Below are positions 15,806 to 25,207 of a stretch of 64,000 nt of DNA, piece by piece; within the stretch, counting starts at the first letter, position 1, and the number at the start of each line of letters is the position of its first letter. The stretch is from Solirubrobacter sp963848475 (GTDB lineage Bacteria > Actinomycetota > Thermoleophilia > Solirubrobacterales > Solirubrobacteraceae). The DNA lies in contig CAWKDW010000014.1 of the NCBI GenBank assembly GCA_963848475.1, positions 682,001 through 746,000 on the forward strand. The letters are read 5' to 3'. The position numbers and the translations under genes are program-made. The notes below the pieces were generated by a model. The model saw only the letters and a list, made by a program, of their open reading frames with translations. It searched no databases and was not told the DNA's origin.

Positions 15806-16514
15806 ATGGCCGACGCGACGGTTGCCGAAGAGGAATATCTCCAGACGATCTTCTGGTTGCAGGAGGCCGGCCTGCCGATGACCGGCGCCAACGTGGCGCG
15901 CGCCATGCAGCTCTCGGCGCCGACGGTGCACGAGATGGTCGGCCGGCTCGAGCGCGACGGCTACATCACGCGCGGCCCCGACAAGTCGATCTCCTTCACC
16001 GACGAGGGGCGCGAGCACGCCGAGACGGTCGTCCGCCGCCACCGGCTGATCGAGCGCTTCCTGACCGACGTCCTGATGATCCCGTGGGACGACGTGCACG
16101 AGGAGGCCGAGCGGCTCGAGCACGCGATGTCGCCGAACCTCGAGGCGCGCATGATGGCCGCGATCGGGGACGCGAAGACCTGCCCGCACGGCCATCCGAT
16201 CATGCCCGGGACCCGGATCGAGGGCGTCCCGCTCGGCGATACCGAGGAGGGCGCGAAGATCACCGTGCTGCGCTTCGAGAACGAGGCCGAGGACCTGCTG
16301 CACCTGTTCAAGCGCGAGGGCCTCGAGCCCGGCCGCTCGGGCGTCGTGGCCGCCGGTCGACGACGAGCACCTGACCGTCGACTTCGACGGCGAGACCGCG
16401 ACGCTCACCCGGTCGGTCGCCGAGACGATCTCGGTGCTCGCCGATCCCTCGCCGCCGCCGCGGATCGCGCTGCCCGAGCAGCTCGTGATCGGCACGGAGC
16501 GCTACGGCCGCTGA
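15806..16514 (+). CDS. DtxR/MntR-family metal-dependent regulator, frameshifted near 16350
   Basis: Iron- or manganese-responsive repressor of about 236 residues. N-terminal winged helix (EEYLQTIFWLQEAG, MTGANVARAMQLSAPTVHEMV), dimerisation domain with metal-ligand residues (RRHRLIERFL, EEAERLEHAMS, CPHGHPIMPG), then an SH3-like FeoA domain. After GRSGVVAA at about 16350 the frame shifts and the C-terminal end (LTVDFDGETATLTRSVAETI to IGTERYGR) reads to TGA 16512-16514. The CPHGHPI block is characteristic of DtxR proteins. The metal cannot be assigned. Confidence 0.88.
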
Positions 16515-16580
16515 GCGGGTAATCGCGTCCATAACGGATGCGACTTGGGTGGCGGCCCGCCACCCGCGACAGTGCATGGC

Positions 16581-16922
16581 ATGCGTATTGATGCCGTCAC
16601 CGATGCCACTTTCACCGCCGAGGTCCTCGAGTCCGAGAAGCCCGTGCTCGTCGACTTCACCGCCGCGTGGTGCCCGCCCTGCCGCGCGATGAACCCGATC
16701 CTCGACGAGATCGCCGCCGAGCCGCGACGACCTCCGGATCGTCAAGCTCGACGTCGACGACAACCAGGCGCGTCGCCGCCCAGTACGGCGTGCTCTCGAT
16801 GCCGACGTTCATGCTCTTCCACGACGGCGCGCCCGTCCAGACGCTGGTCGGCTCGCGGCCCGCGCAAGCGCCTCGAGCTAGAGCTCGAGCAGGCGCTCGT
16901 GCAGGAGCCTGCCGGCCGGTGA
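16581..16922 (+). CDS. Thioredoxin, frameshifted
   Basis: Small dithiol oxidoreductase, about 113 residues. The active site is WCPPC (TAAWCPPCRAMNP) rather than the commoner WCGPC. The cis-Pro region MPTFMLFHDG is in a second frame and LRIVKLDVDDNQ in a third, with the final helix (RKRLELELEQAL) back in the first frame and ending at TGA 16922. Breaks lie near 16725, 16770 and 16860. The 3' 45 bp overlap the convergent LysR gene. All thioredoxin-fold elements are present, so indel errors are likelier than decay. Confidence 0.85.
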   Translation: MRIDAVTDATFTAEVLESEKPVLVDFTAAWCPPCRAMNPILDEIAAEPRRPPDRQARRRRQPGASPPSTACSRCRRSCSSTTARPSRRWSARGPRKRLELELEQALVQEPAGR

Positions 16923-17747
16923 GGTCCCCGCGGCGGGCGTGAGCAGCTGGAGCCGGTGGCGCGGTGGATCGCGAAGGTCCGCCGCGCCGACGATCGGCCC
17001 CGGCCGCTCGAGCCAGCTCGCCGGCACGAGGCTGATCCCCAGCCCCGCGCGCACGAGGAAGCGCACCGTCGCCGGGTCGCCGACCTCGAACAGCGGCAGC
17101 GGGCTGAAGCCGGCGGCCTGAGCGGCGCTCATCACGGTGTCGCGCAGGGCGCGTGCCCGGCTCCGCGAGGATGAACGGGCGCCCGCGCAGCGCGTCGCAG
17201 ACCGCACCGTGCGTCCCCGCCGAACTCGTCGTCGAGCGGCACCGCGACCCGCAGCGGCTCGTCGGCGAGCGGGTGGACCGTCGACGCCGGCGCGGCTCGT
17301 CGGTGAGCGCGAGGACGGCGACGTCGACCGTCCCCGCCTGGACCAGCGCGACCACCTCGGCGGCGCGAGCCCTGCCGCAGCCCGATCTGGATCCCCGGGT
17401 GATCGCCGTGGAAGTCCGCGAGCGCCTCGGGCAGCCGCGGCGCGTCGGCCGCGGTCGACGCGACCCGCACCACGCCGCGCGTCGACCCCGGTGTGGCGAT
17501 CCATGTCCGCCCGCGCCGCGGCGACCTCGGCCAGCACCGCCTCGGCGTGCACGAGCAGATCCGCGCCCGCCGCGGTCAGCTCGACGCCCCGCGAGGTCCG
17601 GCGCAGCAGCGCGAGCCCGAGCTCCGCCTCCAGCCGCCGGATCTGCTGCGAGAGCGCCGGCTGGGTGACGTAGAGCGCCTCGGCGGCGCGCGTGAAGTGC
17701 CGGTGGCGCGCGACGGCCGCGAAGTACTCGAGCTGGCGCAGCTCCAT
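16878..17747 (-). CDS. LysR-family transcriptional regulator (second), multiple frameshifts
   Basis: About 290 residues when frames are joined. The HTH segment is intact from ATG 17747 (MELRQLEYFAAVARHRHFTRA, LYVTQPALSQQIRRLEAELG) and the effector domain is split over frames: LPEALADFHGDHPGIQIGL, VAVLALTDEP, DEPLRVAVPLDDEF, RPFILAEPGT and finally PLFEVGDPATVRFLVRAGLG to the end at 16878. Four or more indels are needed. It starts 14 bp after the stop of the GH3 gene and is probably cotranscribed with it, so it may sense a sugar or glycoside, though that is inference. Confidence 0.84.
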   Translation of the reverse strand: MELRQLEYFAAVARHRHFTRAAEALYVTQPALSQQIRRLEAELGLALLRRTSRGVELTAAGADLLVHAEAVLAEVAAARADMDRHTGVDARRGAGRVDRGRRAAAARGARGLPRRSPGDPDRAAAGLAPPRWSRWSRRGRSTSPSSRSPTSRAGVDGPPARRRAAAGRGAARRRVRRGRTVRSATRCAGARSSSRSRARALRDTVMSAAQAAGFSPLPLFEVGDPATVRFLVRAGLGISLVPASWLERPGPIVGAADLRDPPRHRLQLLTPAAGTSPAGRLLHERLLEL

Positions 17748-17761
17748 CAGGCGGTGCGTGC

Positions 17762-20103
17762 TCACGCCGGAGGTCCGCGACCGACCGGCCCGGCCTCGAG
17801 CGTGAACGTGCCCGGTTCGGTCTGCCAGCCGCCGTCCCAGTGCTGGAAGGCGCGCGGGGCGAGCGGGACGTCGACGATCGACCTCCTCGCCCGCCGCGGC
17901 CTCGACGACCGCGAAGCCGGCGAGCCAGCGCGACGGCCGCTCGACCGCGCTGTCCGGGCGCGACGCGTAGACCTGGACGACCTCGCGGCCCGCGCCGCGT
18001 TCCGGCGTTGCAGAGCCGCACGCGTGGGCCGTCCATCCCGAGGTACTCCCAGCTCGTGTAGCCGAGCCCGTGGCCGAACGGCAGCAGCGGCTCGACGCGG
18101 TCCGCGGTAGCCGATCGCCAGGCCCTCGGCGTACTCGAGCACGCCGTCGACCGGGGTCACCGACGGCAGGCCCGTCCTCGGACGCGGGCCAGGTCGTCGG
18201 CAGCCGGCCGCCGGGCTCGGCGTGCGCCGAGCAGCACGTCGGCGAGCGCGTTGCCCGCCTCCTGGCCGGGGAACCAGCAGAGCAGGACCGCGGGGACCTC
18301 GTCGAGCCAGGGCAGCAGCACCGGCGCGCCCGAGTTGACGACGACGATCGTCCGCGGCTGCGCCTCGTTGACGCGGCGGACGAGCTCGTCCTGGCGGCCC
18401 GGCAGCGCGAGCGACGAGCGATCGAAGCCCTCGCTCTCGACCTCCGCGGTGGTGCCGACGACGACGATCGCCACGTCGGCGTCGCGCGCCAGGGCGACCG
18501 CCCGCGCGAGCTCCGCGTCGGCGTCGCCGAACGGCGGGTCGAGGTTGAGCTGGAACGTGACCATGCTCGCCGCCGCACCTCGCGGCGCAGGACGACGTCG
18601 AGCGTCTCGCCCGCCGCTCAGCGTGACCGGCACGCCGTGCTGCGGCGGCGCGAACAGCGCCTCGCCGGGGTCGGCGTCCGGGCGCAGCTCGAGCAGCTCG
18701 TCGAACACCTGCGTCACCGCGCAGCGAGAGCTGGAAGCGACCCGGCCCGGAGCAGCCGACGACGTACTCGCCGGCGGCATCGGCGCGCAGCGTCGTGTGG
18801 ACCTCGATCGCCGCGTCGCACGGCCGGATCGAGCGTGCCCGAGCCACGTGAACTCGCCGATCTCGCGGTGCTCGGCGCCGAGCACGGTGCCGTCGGCGGC
18901 GAAGAAGCGGACGTCGGCGGCCTTGACGTCGGCGACCGGCAGCCGCGTGTAGGCGCGCACGCCCGGGGCGTAGCGTGAGCTCGGCGTCGACAGCGCCGCG
19001 CGCAGGCCTTGCGAGCGGCGAGACGGTGTAGGTCGGGAAGACGGTCGCGCTGCCGCCGCCGAGCGTCCGCGCGACCGCGGCGTTGGGTCCGAGCACGGCG
19101 ACGCGCCGGAGCGAGCCGCCCGTCGAGCGGGAGCAGCGAGCCGTGGTTGCGGGCGAGGACGAAGCTCGCCGCGGCGCAGTCGCGCAGCTCGGTTGCGAGT
19201 TCCTCGCTCCGACCAGCTGCCTGGCGCTTGGGGGAGCCGACGACGCCGTCCAGCGCGCCGACTCGCGCGGCGAGCCGCAGGAGGCGCAGGACCTTGTCGT
19301 CGACCGCGGCCTCGCTCACGCGGCCGTCGCGGACCGCGGCCACCAGCGCGTCGCCGAACGGGCCGCGCCGGGCCCGGCATCGCGAGGTCCATCGCGGCGT
19401 TGCCGGCGCCTTCGGTCGAGCGGGCGGCGCCCCAGTCGGACATGACGAGCCCGTCCCAGTCCCACTCGTCCTTCAGCACGTCGCGCAGCAGCGGCGACTC
19501 GGTCATGGTCGGCCCGTTGACCGCGTTGTAGGCGGCCATCACCGCCCACGGGCCCGCCGCCAGGATCAGCTCGAAGGGCAGCAGGTAGAGCTCGCGCAGC
19601 ACGCGCTCGCGAGACCACGGCGTTCGAGGGTGAAGCGCTCGGTCTCGGAGTCGTTGGCGACGAAGTGCTTGACCGTGGCCGCGACGCCCTCGGCCTGCAG
19701 CCCGCGCACATACGCCGCGCCGATCCAGCCGCTCAACAGCGGGTCCTCGCTGAAGCACTCGAAGACCCGCCCGCCCAACGGGTTGCGATGGAGGTTGACC
19801 GTCGGCGCCAGCAGCACGTCGACGCCCTTGCGGCGCGCCTCGAAGGCCAGCAGCCGCCCGAGCCGCTCGACCCGCCCGACGTCCCAGGTGGCGGCCAGGG
19901 CCGCGGGCGAGGGGACGTTGGCCGACGGCTCGCGCTCGTCCCACAGCTCGCCGCGCACGCCGGCGGGCCCGTCGGAAGTCACGATCCGGCGCAGCCCGAT
20001 CGGCCGGCTCGTCGTACAGGGCCCAGAAGTCGGCGCCGGTGAGCAGGCGAGCCTTCTGCTCCAGGCTCAGCGCCGCGAGGCGCTCACGCAGGAGTTCCTC
20101 CAT
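17762..20103 (-). CDS. Glycoside hydrolase family 3 beta-glucosidase with PA14 and Fn3-like domains, many frameshifts
   Basis: About 780 residues in total. The N-terminal barrel has KGVDVLLAPTVNLHRNP, KHFVANDSETERF and the nucleophile Asp in GLVMSDWGA. The second domain has VAVLGPNAAVARTLGGGSA; an inserted PA14-like stretch (FFAADGTVLGAEHREIGEF to DAAGEYVVGCSGPGRFQLS) precedes VAIVVVGTTAEVESEGFDR (region of the acid/base Glu) and PGQEAGNALADVLLG. It ends in a fibronectin-III-like domain (RAFQHWDGGWQ, TFTLEAG). No signal peptide is seen, so the enzyme is likely cytoplasmic. At least eight indels split it across all three minus frames. Probable substrates are plant beta-glucosides (inference). 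Confidence 0.87.
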
Positions 20104-20124
20104 GACGCGTCAGTATGGACGGGC

Positions 20125-20764
20125 ATGCGGGCGATGCTGTTCGACGTGTTCGGGACGTGCGTCGACTGGCGCACATCGATCCGCCGTGAGGCGGAGCGCT
20201 TCGGGCTGCCTCCGGAGCTCGCCGACGCCTGGCGCGCCGAATACCAGCCGCAGCTGGAGACCGTCCGCAGCGGCAGGCGGCCGTGGGTGAACCTCGACGT
20301 CCTGCACCGGATCGGGCTCGACAAGGTCCTCAAGGACATGGAACTGACGCTCGCCGGAGCAACACGCGCCAGAGCTCACCAGAGCCTGGCACCGACTGGA
20401 GCCCTGGCCCGACGTCGTCGAAGGCCTGACCAAGCTCAAAGGACGCCGCATCATCGCCCCCTGCTCCAACGGCCACATCGCCCAGTCCACGAACCTCGCG
20501 AAGTACGCCAAGCTGCCGTGGGACGCGATCCTCGGTGCCGAGATCGCCCACGCCTACAAGCCCGATCCGAGCGTCTACACCAAGAGCGTCGAAGCGCTCG
20601 GCCTCGAGCCGCACGAGGTCTGCATGGTCGCCGCGCACCGCGACGACCTGATCGCGGCCAAGGCGCAAGGCCTCCAGACCGCGTTCGTCCCACGACCCCA
20701 GGAGCCGGAGGGCCCGCCGTTCGACGCGGACTTCGTCGCCTGGGACTTCCTCGAGTTGCCATGA
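20125..20764 (+). CDS. HAD-superfamily hydrolase, haloacid dehalogenase type II-like, frameshifted
   Basis: About 213 residues. Motif I is AMLFDVFGTCVDW with the nucleophile Asp; after about 20360 the frame shifts to LEPWPDVVEGLTKL, APCSNGHIAQSTN (motif II Ser), YKPDPSVY (motif III Lys) and MVAAHRDDLIAAKAQG (motif IV). The VFGTCVDWR and KPDP pattern matches type II haloacid dehalogenases. It overlaps the antiporter start by 4 bp (ATGA) and starts 21 bp from the divergent GH3 gene. A second, intact HAD of the same class is at 36181. Native substrate unknown. Confidence 0.85.
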
Positions 20765-21839
20765 AGTCCCTGATCGCGGGCTGGGTCACCGTCGTCGTCT
20801 TCTTCCTCTTCGGCGACTCGCTGCTGTCGAAGTCGAACCTGCAACAGCGTCCCGATCGGGATCATCCTGTTCGTCTGGATCCTGGGCGTGATCCTGTTCT
20901 GCGCCTTCGCCGTGATCGTGGCCGCCGACCACCTGGCGGAGATGCTCGGAGAGCCGTATGGCACGCTGATCCTGACCTTCAGCATCGTCGCCATCGAGGT
21001 GATGCTGATCAGCACCGTGATGCTCGGCGGCGACGCGCCGACGGTCGGCCGGGACACGATGTTCGCGGTGACGATGATCGTGCTCAACGGCGTCGTCGGG
21101 CTCTCGCTGGTCGTCGGCGGGCTCAAGCACCACACGCAGGACTACAGCCTGCCCGGGGCGAGCGCCTACCTGTCGGTGATCATCCCGCTGGTCACGATCG
21201 CGCTGGTCCTGCCGAGCGTCACCAGCTCGACGGACACCGCGACGCTGTCGACGACGCAGGCGATCCTGTTCGCCGCGGCGACGCTGGTGCTGTACGTGAT
21301 CTTCATCGTGATCCAGACCGGCCGCCACCGCGATCTGTTCGTGCACGGGCCGACCGAGGACCACGAGGTTCCGGACCCGACCCCGAAAGAGATCGGCAGG
21401 TGGGTCGCGATGGTCGTCGGCGGGTGCGCTCCCGATCGTGCTGCTCTCGAAGAGGCTCGACAAGGTCGTCGACACGGGGATCGAGGCGGTCGGCGCGCCG
21501 GCGATGCTGAGCGGCGTCCTGATCGCGATCATCGTGTTCACGCCCGAGGGCGTCAGCGCGCTCAAGGCGGCCTACGCCAACCAGCTGCAGCGCACGGTCA
21601 ACCTCTGCCTCGGCGCCTGCCTGTCGACGCTCGGCCTGACCCTGCCCGCGGTCCTGATCATCGGGCTCGTCACCGGCGAGACGGTGATCCTCGGCCTCGA
21701 CCCGACCGGCATGGTGCTGGTGTTCCTGACGCTGCTGCTGAGCATGGTCACCTTCTCCGGCCCCCGGACGACCGTGCTCGAGGGTGCCGTGCACCTGCTC
21801 GTCTTCTTCGTCTTCGTCGTGCTCGTCTTCAGCCCATAG
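20761..21839 (+). CDS. Calcium/proton (sodium) antiporter, ChaA/CAX type, frameshifted
   Basis: Membrane cation/proton exchanger of about 359 residues. The first CaCA repeat includes VAADHLAEMLGEPYGTLILTFSIVAIEVMLIST, matching the GEPxGTL...EV motif of ChaA-type exchangers; the second includes TPEGVSALKAAYANQLQRTVNL. About ten or eleven TM helices are expected. Breaks occur near 20850 and 21427. The start overlaps the HAD stop. The family exports Ca2+ or Na+/K+ in exchange for protons; specificity is not readable. The 3' end overlaps the truncated AraC gene by 11 bp. Confidence 0.85.
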
Positions 21840-22520
21840 CCGTCGCGTACTCGCCGGGCGAGCGGCCGATCGCGGCCTTGAAGGCCTTGATGAAGTGCGC
21901 CTGGTCGAAGTAGCCGAGCTCGATCGCCAGGCCGGCCCAGTCGCCCTCGCCGTCGGCCATCCGGTCGGCGGCCTCGTGCAGCCGGATCCGCTGCAGGACC
22001 CACTTGGGGCTGACGCCGACGTACTCGCGGAACAGCCGCTGCAGCGTGCGCTTGGAGTAGCCGGCGTGCGAGCACAGCTGGTCGACGCGCGGCGAGCTCG
22101 GGGTCGGCGAGGATCGCCGCGTAGAGCTCGCCGATCTCCTCCACGCGCGGATCGTCCGCCGGCTCGTGCGCGCGCATCCCGCGCCTCCATCGCGGCGATC
22201 CGCTCGGTCTCGGAGCCCTCGCAGACGCGAACGGCGCGAAGACGTCGGAGACCGGGATGACCCGGTTGGTGAGCGTGTGCGCCGGCACCGGGTGAAACGG
22301 GTGGAAGCCGCCCGGCCGGAACTTCGTCGCGACCGCGATCCCGCGACGACGACAGCTGCCGCCGGAAGCGCTCGGTGACGACGCCGTAGATCAGGTCCGC
22401 GTCCGGCTCGAAGACCATGTGGAAGCTCGGGTGGGTGACGATCTCCTGCGTGTAACGGCTCGTCCAGTCCCAGCGACACCAGTGGCGTCACAGGTGCGCG
22501 AGATCCGGCGGGGCGTGCGG
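21829..22520 (-). pseudogene. AraC-family regulator, second tandem copy, N-terminus missing and frameshifted
   Basis: Lacks about the first 25 residues found in the adjacent copy and begins at a sequence equivalent to HAPPDLAHL fused to the truncated end of that copy. It then follows the paralogue through SFHMVFEPDADLIYGVVTERF, the HTHs (DQLCSHAGYSKRTLQRLFREYVG) and a complete C terminus (AFKAAIGRSPGEYATAMG). An in-frame stop at 22488 and several frameshifts break it. Many indels are losses of one base from a doubled letter. Real substitutions, some synonymous (Arg CGC versus AGG), also separate the copies, so this is not just a mis-read of the same DNA. Confidence 0.78.
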
Positions 22521-23234
22521 GGCCTTGATGAAGTGCGCCTGGTCGAAGTAGCCGAGCTCGATCGCCAGCCCAGCCCAGTCGCCCTCGCCGTCGGCCATCC
22601 GGTCGGCGGCCTCGTGGAGCCGGAGCCGTTGCAGGACCCACTTGGGACTGACGCCGACGTACTCCCTGGACAGCCGCTGGAGCGTGCGCTTGGAATAGCC
22701 GGCGTGCGAGCAGAGCTGGTCGACGCGGGTGAGCTCCGGGTTGGCGAGGATCGCCGCGTAGAGCTCACCGATCTCCGCCACGCGCGGAACGTCAGCCGGC
22801 TCGTGCGCCCGCAGGCCCGCTTCCATCGCGGCGATCCGCTCGAGCTCGGAGCCCTCAAGGGCAAACGGCGCGAAGAAGTCGGAGACCGGGATGACCCGGT
22901 CGGTGAGCGTGTGCGCCGGGACCGGGTGAAACGGGTGGAAGCCACCTGGCCGGAACTTCGTCGCGACCGCGATCCCGCGCGAGGAAAGCTGCCGCTGGAA
23001 GCGCGCGGTGACGACGCCGTAGATCAGGTCGGCGTCCGGCTCGAAGACCATGTGGAAGCTCGGGTGGGTGACGATCTCCTGCGTGTAGGGCTGCTCCAGG
23101 TCCCAGGCGACAACCCAGTGGCGGTCGACCAGGTGCGCGAGATCCTCGGACGGGGCGTAGCGCGTGAGCCGGAAATGGCGCTCGGCCCCCTCTGGGTCGA
23201 GGATCCCGCGTCGGCTGGTCAGGTCCGGCGTCAC
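22488..23234 (-). CDS. AraC-family transcriptional regulator, first tandem copy, C-terminus truncated
   Basis: Regulator with an N-terminal AraC-type sensing domain (residues about 1-150, including RHWVVAWDLEQPYTQEIV and FRPGGFHPFHPVPAHTLTDR) and a two-HTH AraC domain (VDQLCSHAGYSKRTLQRLSREYVG, LAIELGYFDQAHFIKA). From about residue 239 the native ending is replaced by PHAPPDLAHL, which belongs to the N-terminal part of the next copy. The last roughly 18 residues of the second HTH region are therefore missing, which may weaken DNA binding. Start is GTG 23234; the MFS gene ends 9 bp upstream on the same strand. Confidence 0.85.
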   Translation of the reverse strand: MTPDLTSRRGILDPEGAERHFRLTRYAPSEDLAHLVDRHWVVAWDLEQPYTQEIVTHPSFHMVFEPDADLIYGVVTARFQRQLSSRGIAVATKFRPGGFHPFHPVPAHTLTDRVIPVSDFFAPFALEGSELERIAAMEAGLRAHEPADVPRVAEIGELYAAILANPELTRVDQLCSHAGYSKRTLQRLSREYVGVSPKWVLQRLRLHEAADRMADGEGDWAGLAIELGYFDQAHFIKAPHAPPDLAHL

Positions 23235-23243
23235 ACGTTCAAA

Positions 23244-24689
23244 CTACCCGGCGACCGCCTCCGCCACGAGCGCCGCGTCCGGCGTGATCCGCGGCGCCCG
23301 CACGGCGCCGACGAGCAGGTTGACGAGTGCGAGCCCCGCGGCGAGCAGCATCCCGCGCTCGAAGCCCGCGGCCAGCGCGTCGGTCTGGGTCGCGCCGCCG
23401 GCGAGCACGTCGGTGACGTGTGACGCCGCCGCGGTCGAGACGAGCGCGAGCCCGAGCGCTCCGCCGACCTGGAACGCCGTGGTGACGATGCCCGAGGCCG
23501 CTCCTGCGTCCTCGTGCGGGACCTCCGCGACGGCCGCGATCTGGTTGCTGACGCCGACGAGCGGCAGCCCGAGACCGAAGATGACCAGCCCCGGCAGGAC
23601 GTCGGCCACGTAGCTGGAGTCCGCGCCCGCGCGGCTGAGCAGCAGCAGGCCGACGACGCCGACCGCCGAGCCGACGAGGTACGCGGCGCGCGTCCCGACC
23701 CGGGTCACGAGCTGGGCCCCCGCGACCGCCGAGAAGATCGCGGCGATCCCCATCGGCACGAAGTGCAGGCCCGCCTCCAGGGCACTGTCGCCGTGGACCT
23801 GCTGCAGGTAGAGCGCGGTCAGGAAGAACATGCTCAGGAAGGCCGCGCCGTTGAGCGCGAGCGCGATCGCCGAGACGCTGAAGCCGCGCACGCGGAAGAG
23901 CGCGAGCGGGACGAGCGGATCGGCGGCGCGGGCCTCGACGACGATGAACGCGCCGAGCAGGATCACGGCCGCGCCGAAGAGCGCGAGCACCTGGGTCGAG
24001 CCCCAGCCCGCGGCGTCGGTGCGGATCACGGCGCCGACCAAGGCGAACAGTCCGGCGGTGCCCAGTGCGGCACCGCCGAAGTCGAAGCCGTGCCCGGTGC
24101 CCGCCCGGCGGCTCTCGGCGACGAAGATCGGCGTGGCGATCAGCGCCACCGCGGCCACGGGCACATTGACGAAGAAGATCCACTCCCAGCCGAGCGAGTC
24201 GACGAGCACGCCGCCGGCGACGACGCCGAGCGTCCCGCCGATGCCGGCCAGAGCACCCCAGACGCCGAGCGCGACGTTGCGCTCAGAACCCGCCGGGAAC
24301 GTGACCATCAGCAGCGCCAGCGCGGCGGGGGAGAGCAGAGCGGCGCCGATGCCCTGGATCGCCCGCACGGCGATCAGCGCCTCGGAGGAGCCGGCGAAGC
24401 CGCCCGCGAGTGAAGCGGCGGCGAACAGAGCGAGGCCGACGATGAACAGCCGCCGGCGGCCGAGCAGGTCGCTGGCGCGGCCGCCGAGCAGCAGCAGACC
24501 ACCGAAGGCGAGCGTGTACGCGTTGACGACCCACTGCAGGCCATCGGCGGTGAACCCGAGGTCGGTCTGGATCGCCGGTAGGGCGACGTTCACGATCGTG
24601 ACGTCGAGGACGACCATGAACTGCGCGATGGCCAGCACCGCCAGCGCCAGCCATCGTGATCGTGAATCATTCACATCTTGAACGGTCAT
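23244..24689 (-). CDS. MFS drug exporter, DHA2 (EmrB/QacA) type
   Basis: Proton-driven multidrug efflux protein of 481 residues with 14 predicted TM helices. Motif D1 is VVLDVTIVNVALPAIQ, motif A GGRASDLLGRRRLF, and the motif C region is GIGGTLGVVAGGVLVD; all are DHA2 hallmarks. ATG 24689 follows a -35/-10 pair whose -10 ends 7 nt upstream. The gene is divergent from a MarR regulator, with shared palindromes between them. The reading frame is intact. Confidence 0.94.
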   Translation of the reverse strand: MTVQDVNDSRSRWLALAVLAIAQFMVVLDVTIVNVALPAIQTDLGFTADGLQWVVNAYTLAFGGLLLLGGRASDLLGRRRLFIVGLALFAAASLAGGFAGSSEALIAVRAIQGIGAALLSPAALALLMVTFPAGSERNVALGVWGALAGIGGTLGVVAGGVLVDSLGWEWIFFVNVPVAAVALIATPIFVAESRRAGTGHGFDFGGAALGTAGLFALVGAVIRTDAAGWGSTQVLALFGAAVILLGAFIVVEARAADPLVPLALFRVRGFSVSAIALALNGAAFLSMFFLTALYLQQVHGDSALEAGLHFVPMGIAAIFSAVAGAQLVTRVGTRAAYLVGSAVGVVGLLLLSRAGADSSYVADVLPGLVIFGLGLPLVGVSNQIAAVAEVPHEDAGAASGIVTTAFQVGGALGLALVSTAAASHVTDVLAGGATQTDALAAGFERGMLLAAGLALVNLLVGAVRAPRITPDAALVAEAVAG

Positions 24690-24724
24690 GCCCGAGACCG
24701 TACACTCCCTGGGTGAATGATTCA
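24663..24724. promoter_or_regulatory. Shared MFS/marR control region with two TGAATNATTCA operators and nested promoters
   Basis: Perfect 11-bp palindromes lie at 24663-24673 (TGAATCATTCA, inside the MFS coding start) and 24714-24724 (TGAATGATTCA), 51 bp apart, with a further half site at about 24730. The minus-strand promoter is TTGAAT (24720-24725), 17 bp, TACGGT (24697-24702), 7 nt before the MFS ATG. The plus-strand promoter is TTGAAC (24678-24683), 17 bp, TACACT (24701-24706). The right operator overlaps the MFS -35 and the marR transcription start, so one bound repressor would block both. Confidence 0.75.
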
Positions 24725-24764
24725 AGGAATGAATGATATTTCCGCGTCACTATCCTGCGACGTC

Positions 24765-25187
24765 ATGGCCGACCTTCCCCGCGGCATCAACGATCGCCCC
24801 GCGCTGCTGATGGTCAAGCTCGGCAACCTGATCGTGCAGCGGTCCGAGGATCCGCTGGCGGCGATGGGCCTGAGCGGCCGTCAGTACATGGTCCTGGCCG
24901 TGCTCAGCGCCGATGCCCCGCCCTCGCAGCTCGAGCTCGCGGGCCTCTGCGGGCTGCTGCCGGCGCAGGTCGTCCCCGTGATCGACGAGCTCGAGCGGCG
25001 GGGATTCGTGGAGCGCCAGCGCTCCGAGAGCGATCGGCGGCGCTCGGTCGTCACGCTCACCGCAACCGGCGCCGAGATCCTCGAGCAAGCGGACGCACTG
25101 GGTCGCCGGCTCGTCGAGCAGCTTGAGCCGGAGACCCGTGACATGGTCGTCGAAGCCCTGTCGCGTTCTTACAATACGTCCGGCTGA
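24765..25187 (+). CDS. MarR-family regulator of the MFS exporter
   Basis: Winged-helix repressor of about 140 residues from ATG 24765; a leaderless start at ATG 24717 would add 16 residues. The HTH is SQLELAGLCGLLPAQVVPVIDELERRGFVERQ and the wing contains ESDRRRSVVTLT, the DRR signature of MarR proteins. It is divergent from the MFS drug exporter and the gap has two perfect palindromes, so local control of efflux is well supported by context. No Cys is placed in the usual redox-sensing position except in the HTH loop (LCGLL). Confidence 0.9.
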   Translation: MADLPRGINDRPALLMVKLGNLIVQRSEDPLAAMGLSGRQYMVLAVLSADAPPSQLELAGLCGLLPAQVVPVIDELERRGFVERQRSESDRRRSVVTLTATGAEILEQADALGRRLVEQLEPETRDMVVEALSRSYNTSG

Positions 25188-25207
25188 ACGCGGGTAGCTT
25201 GGCTGGT

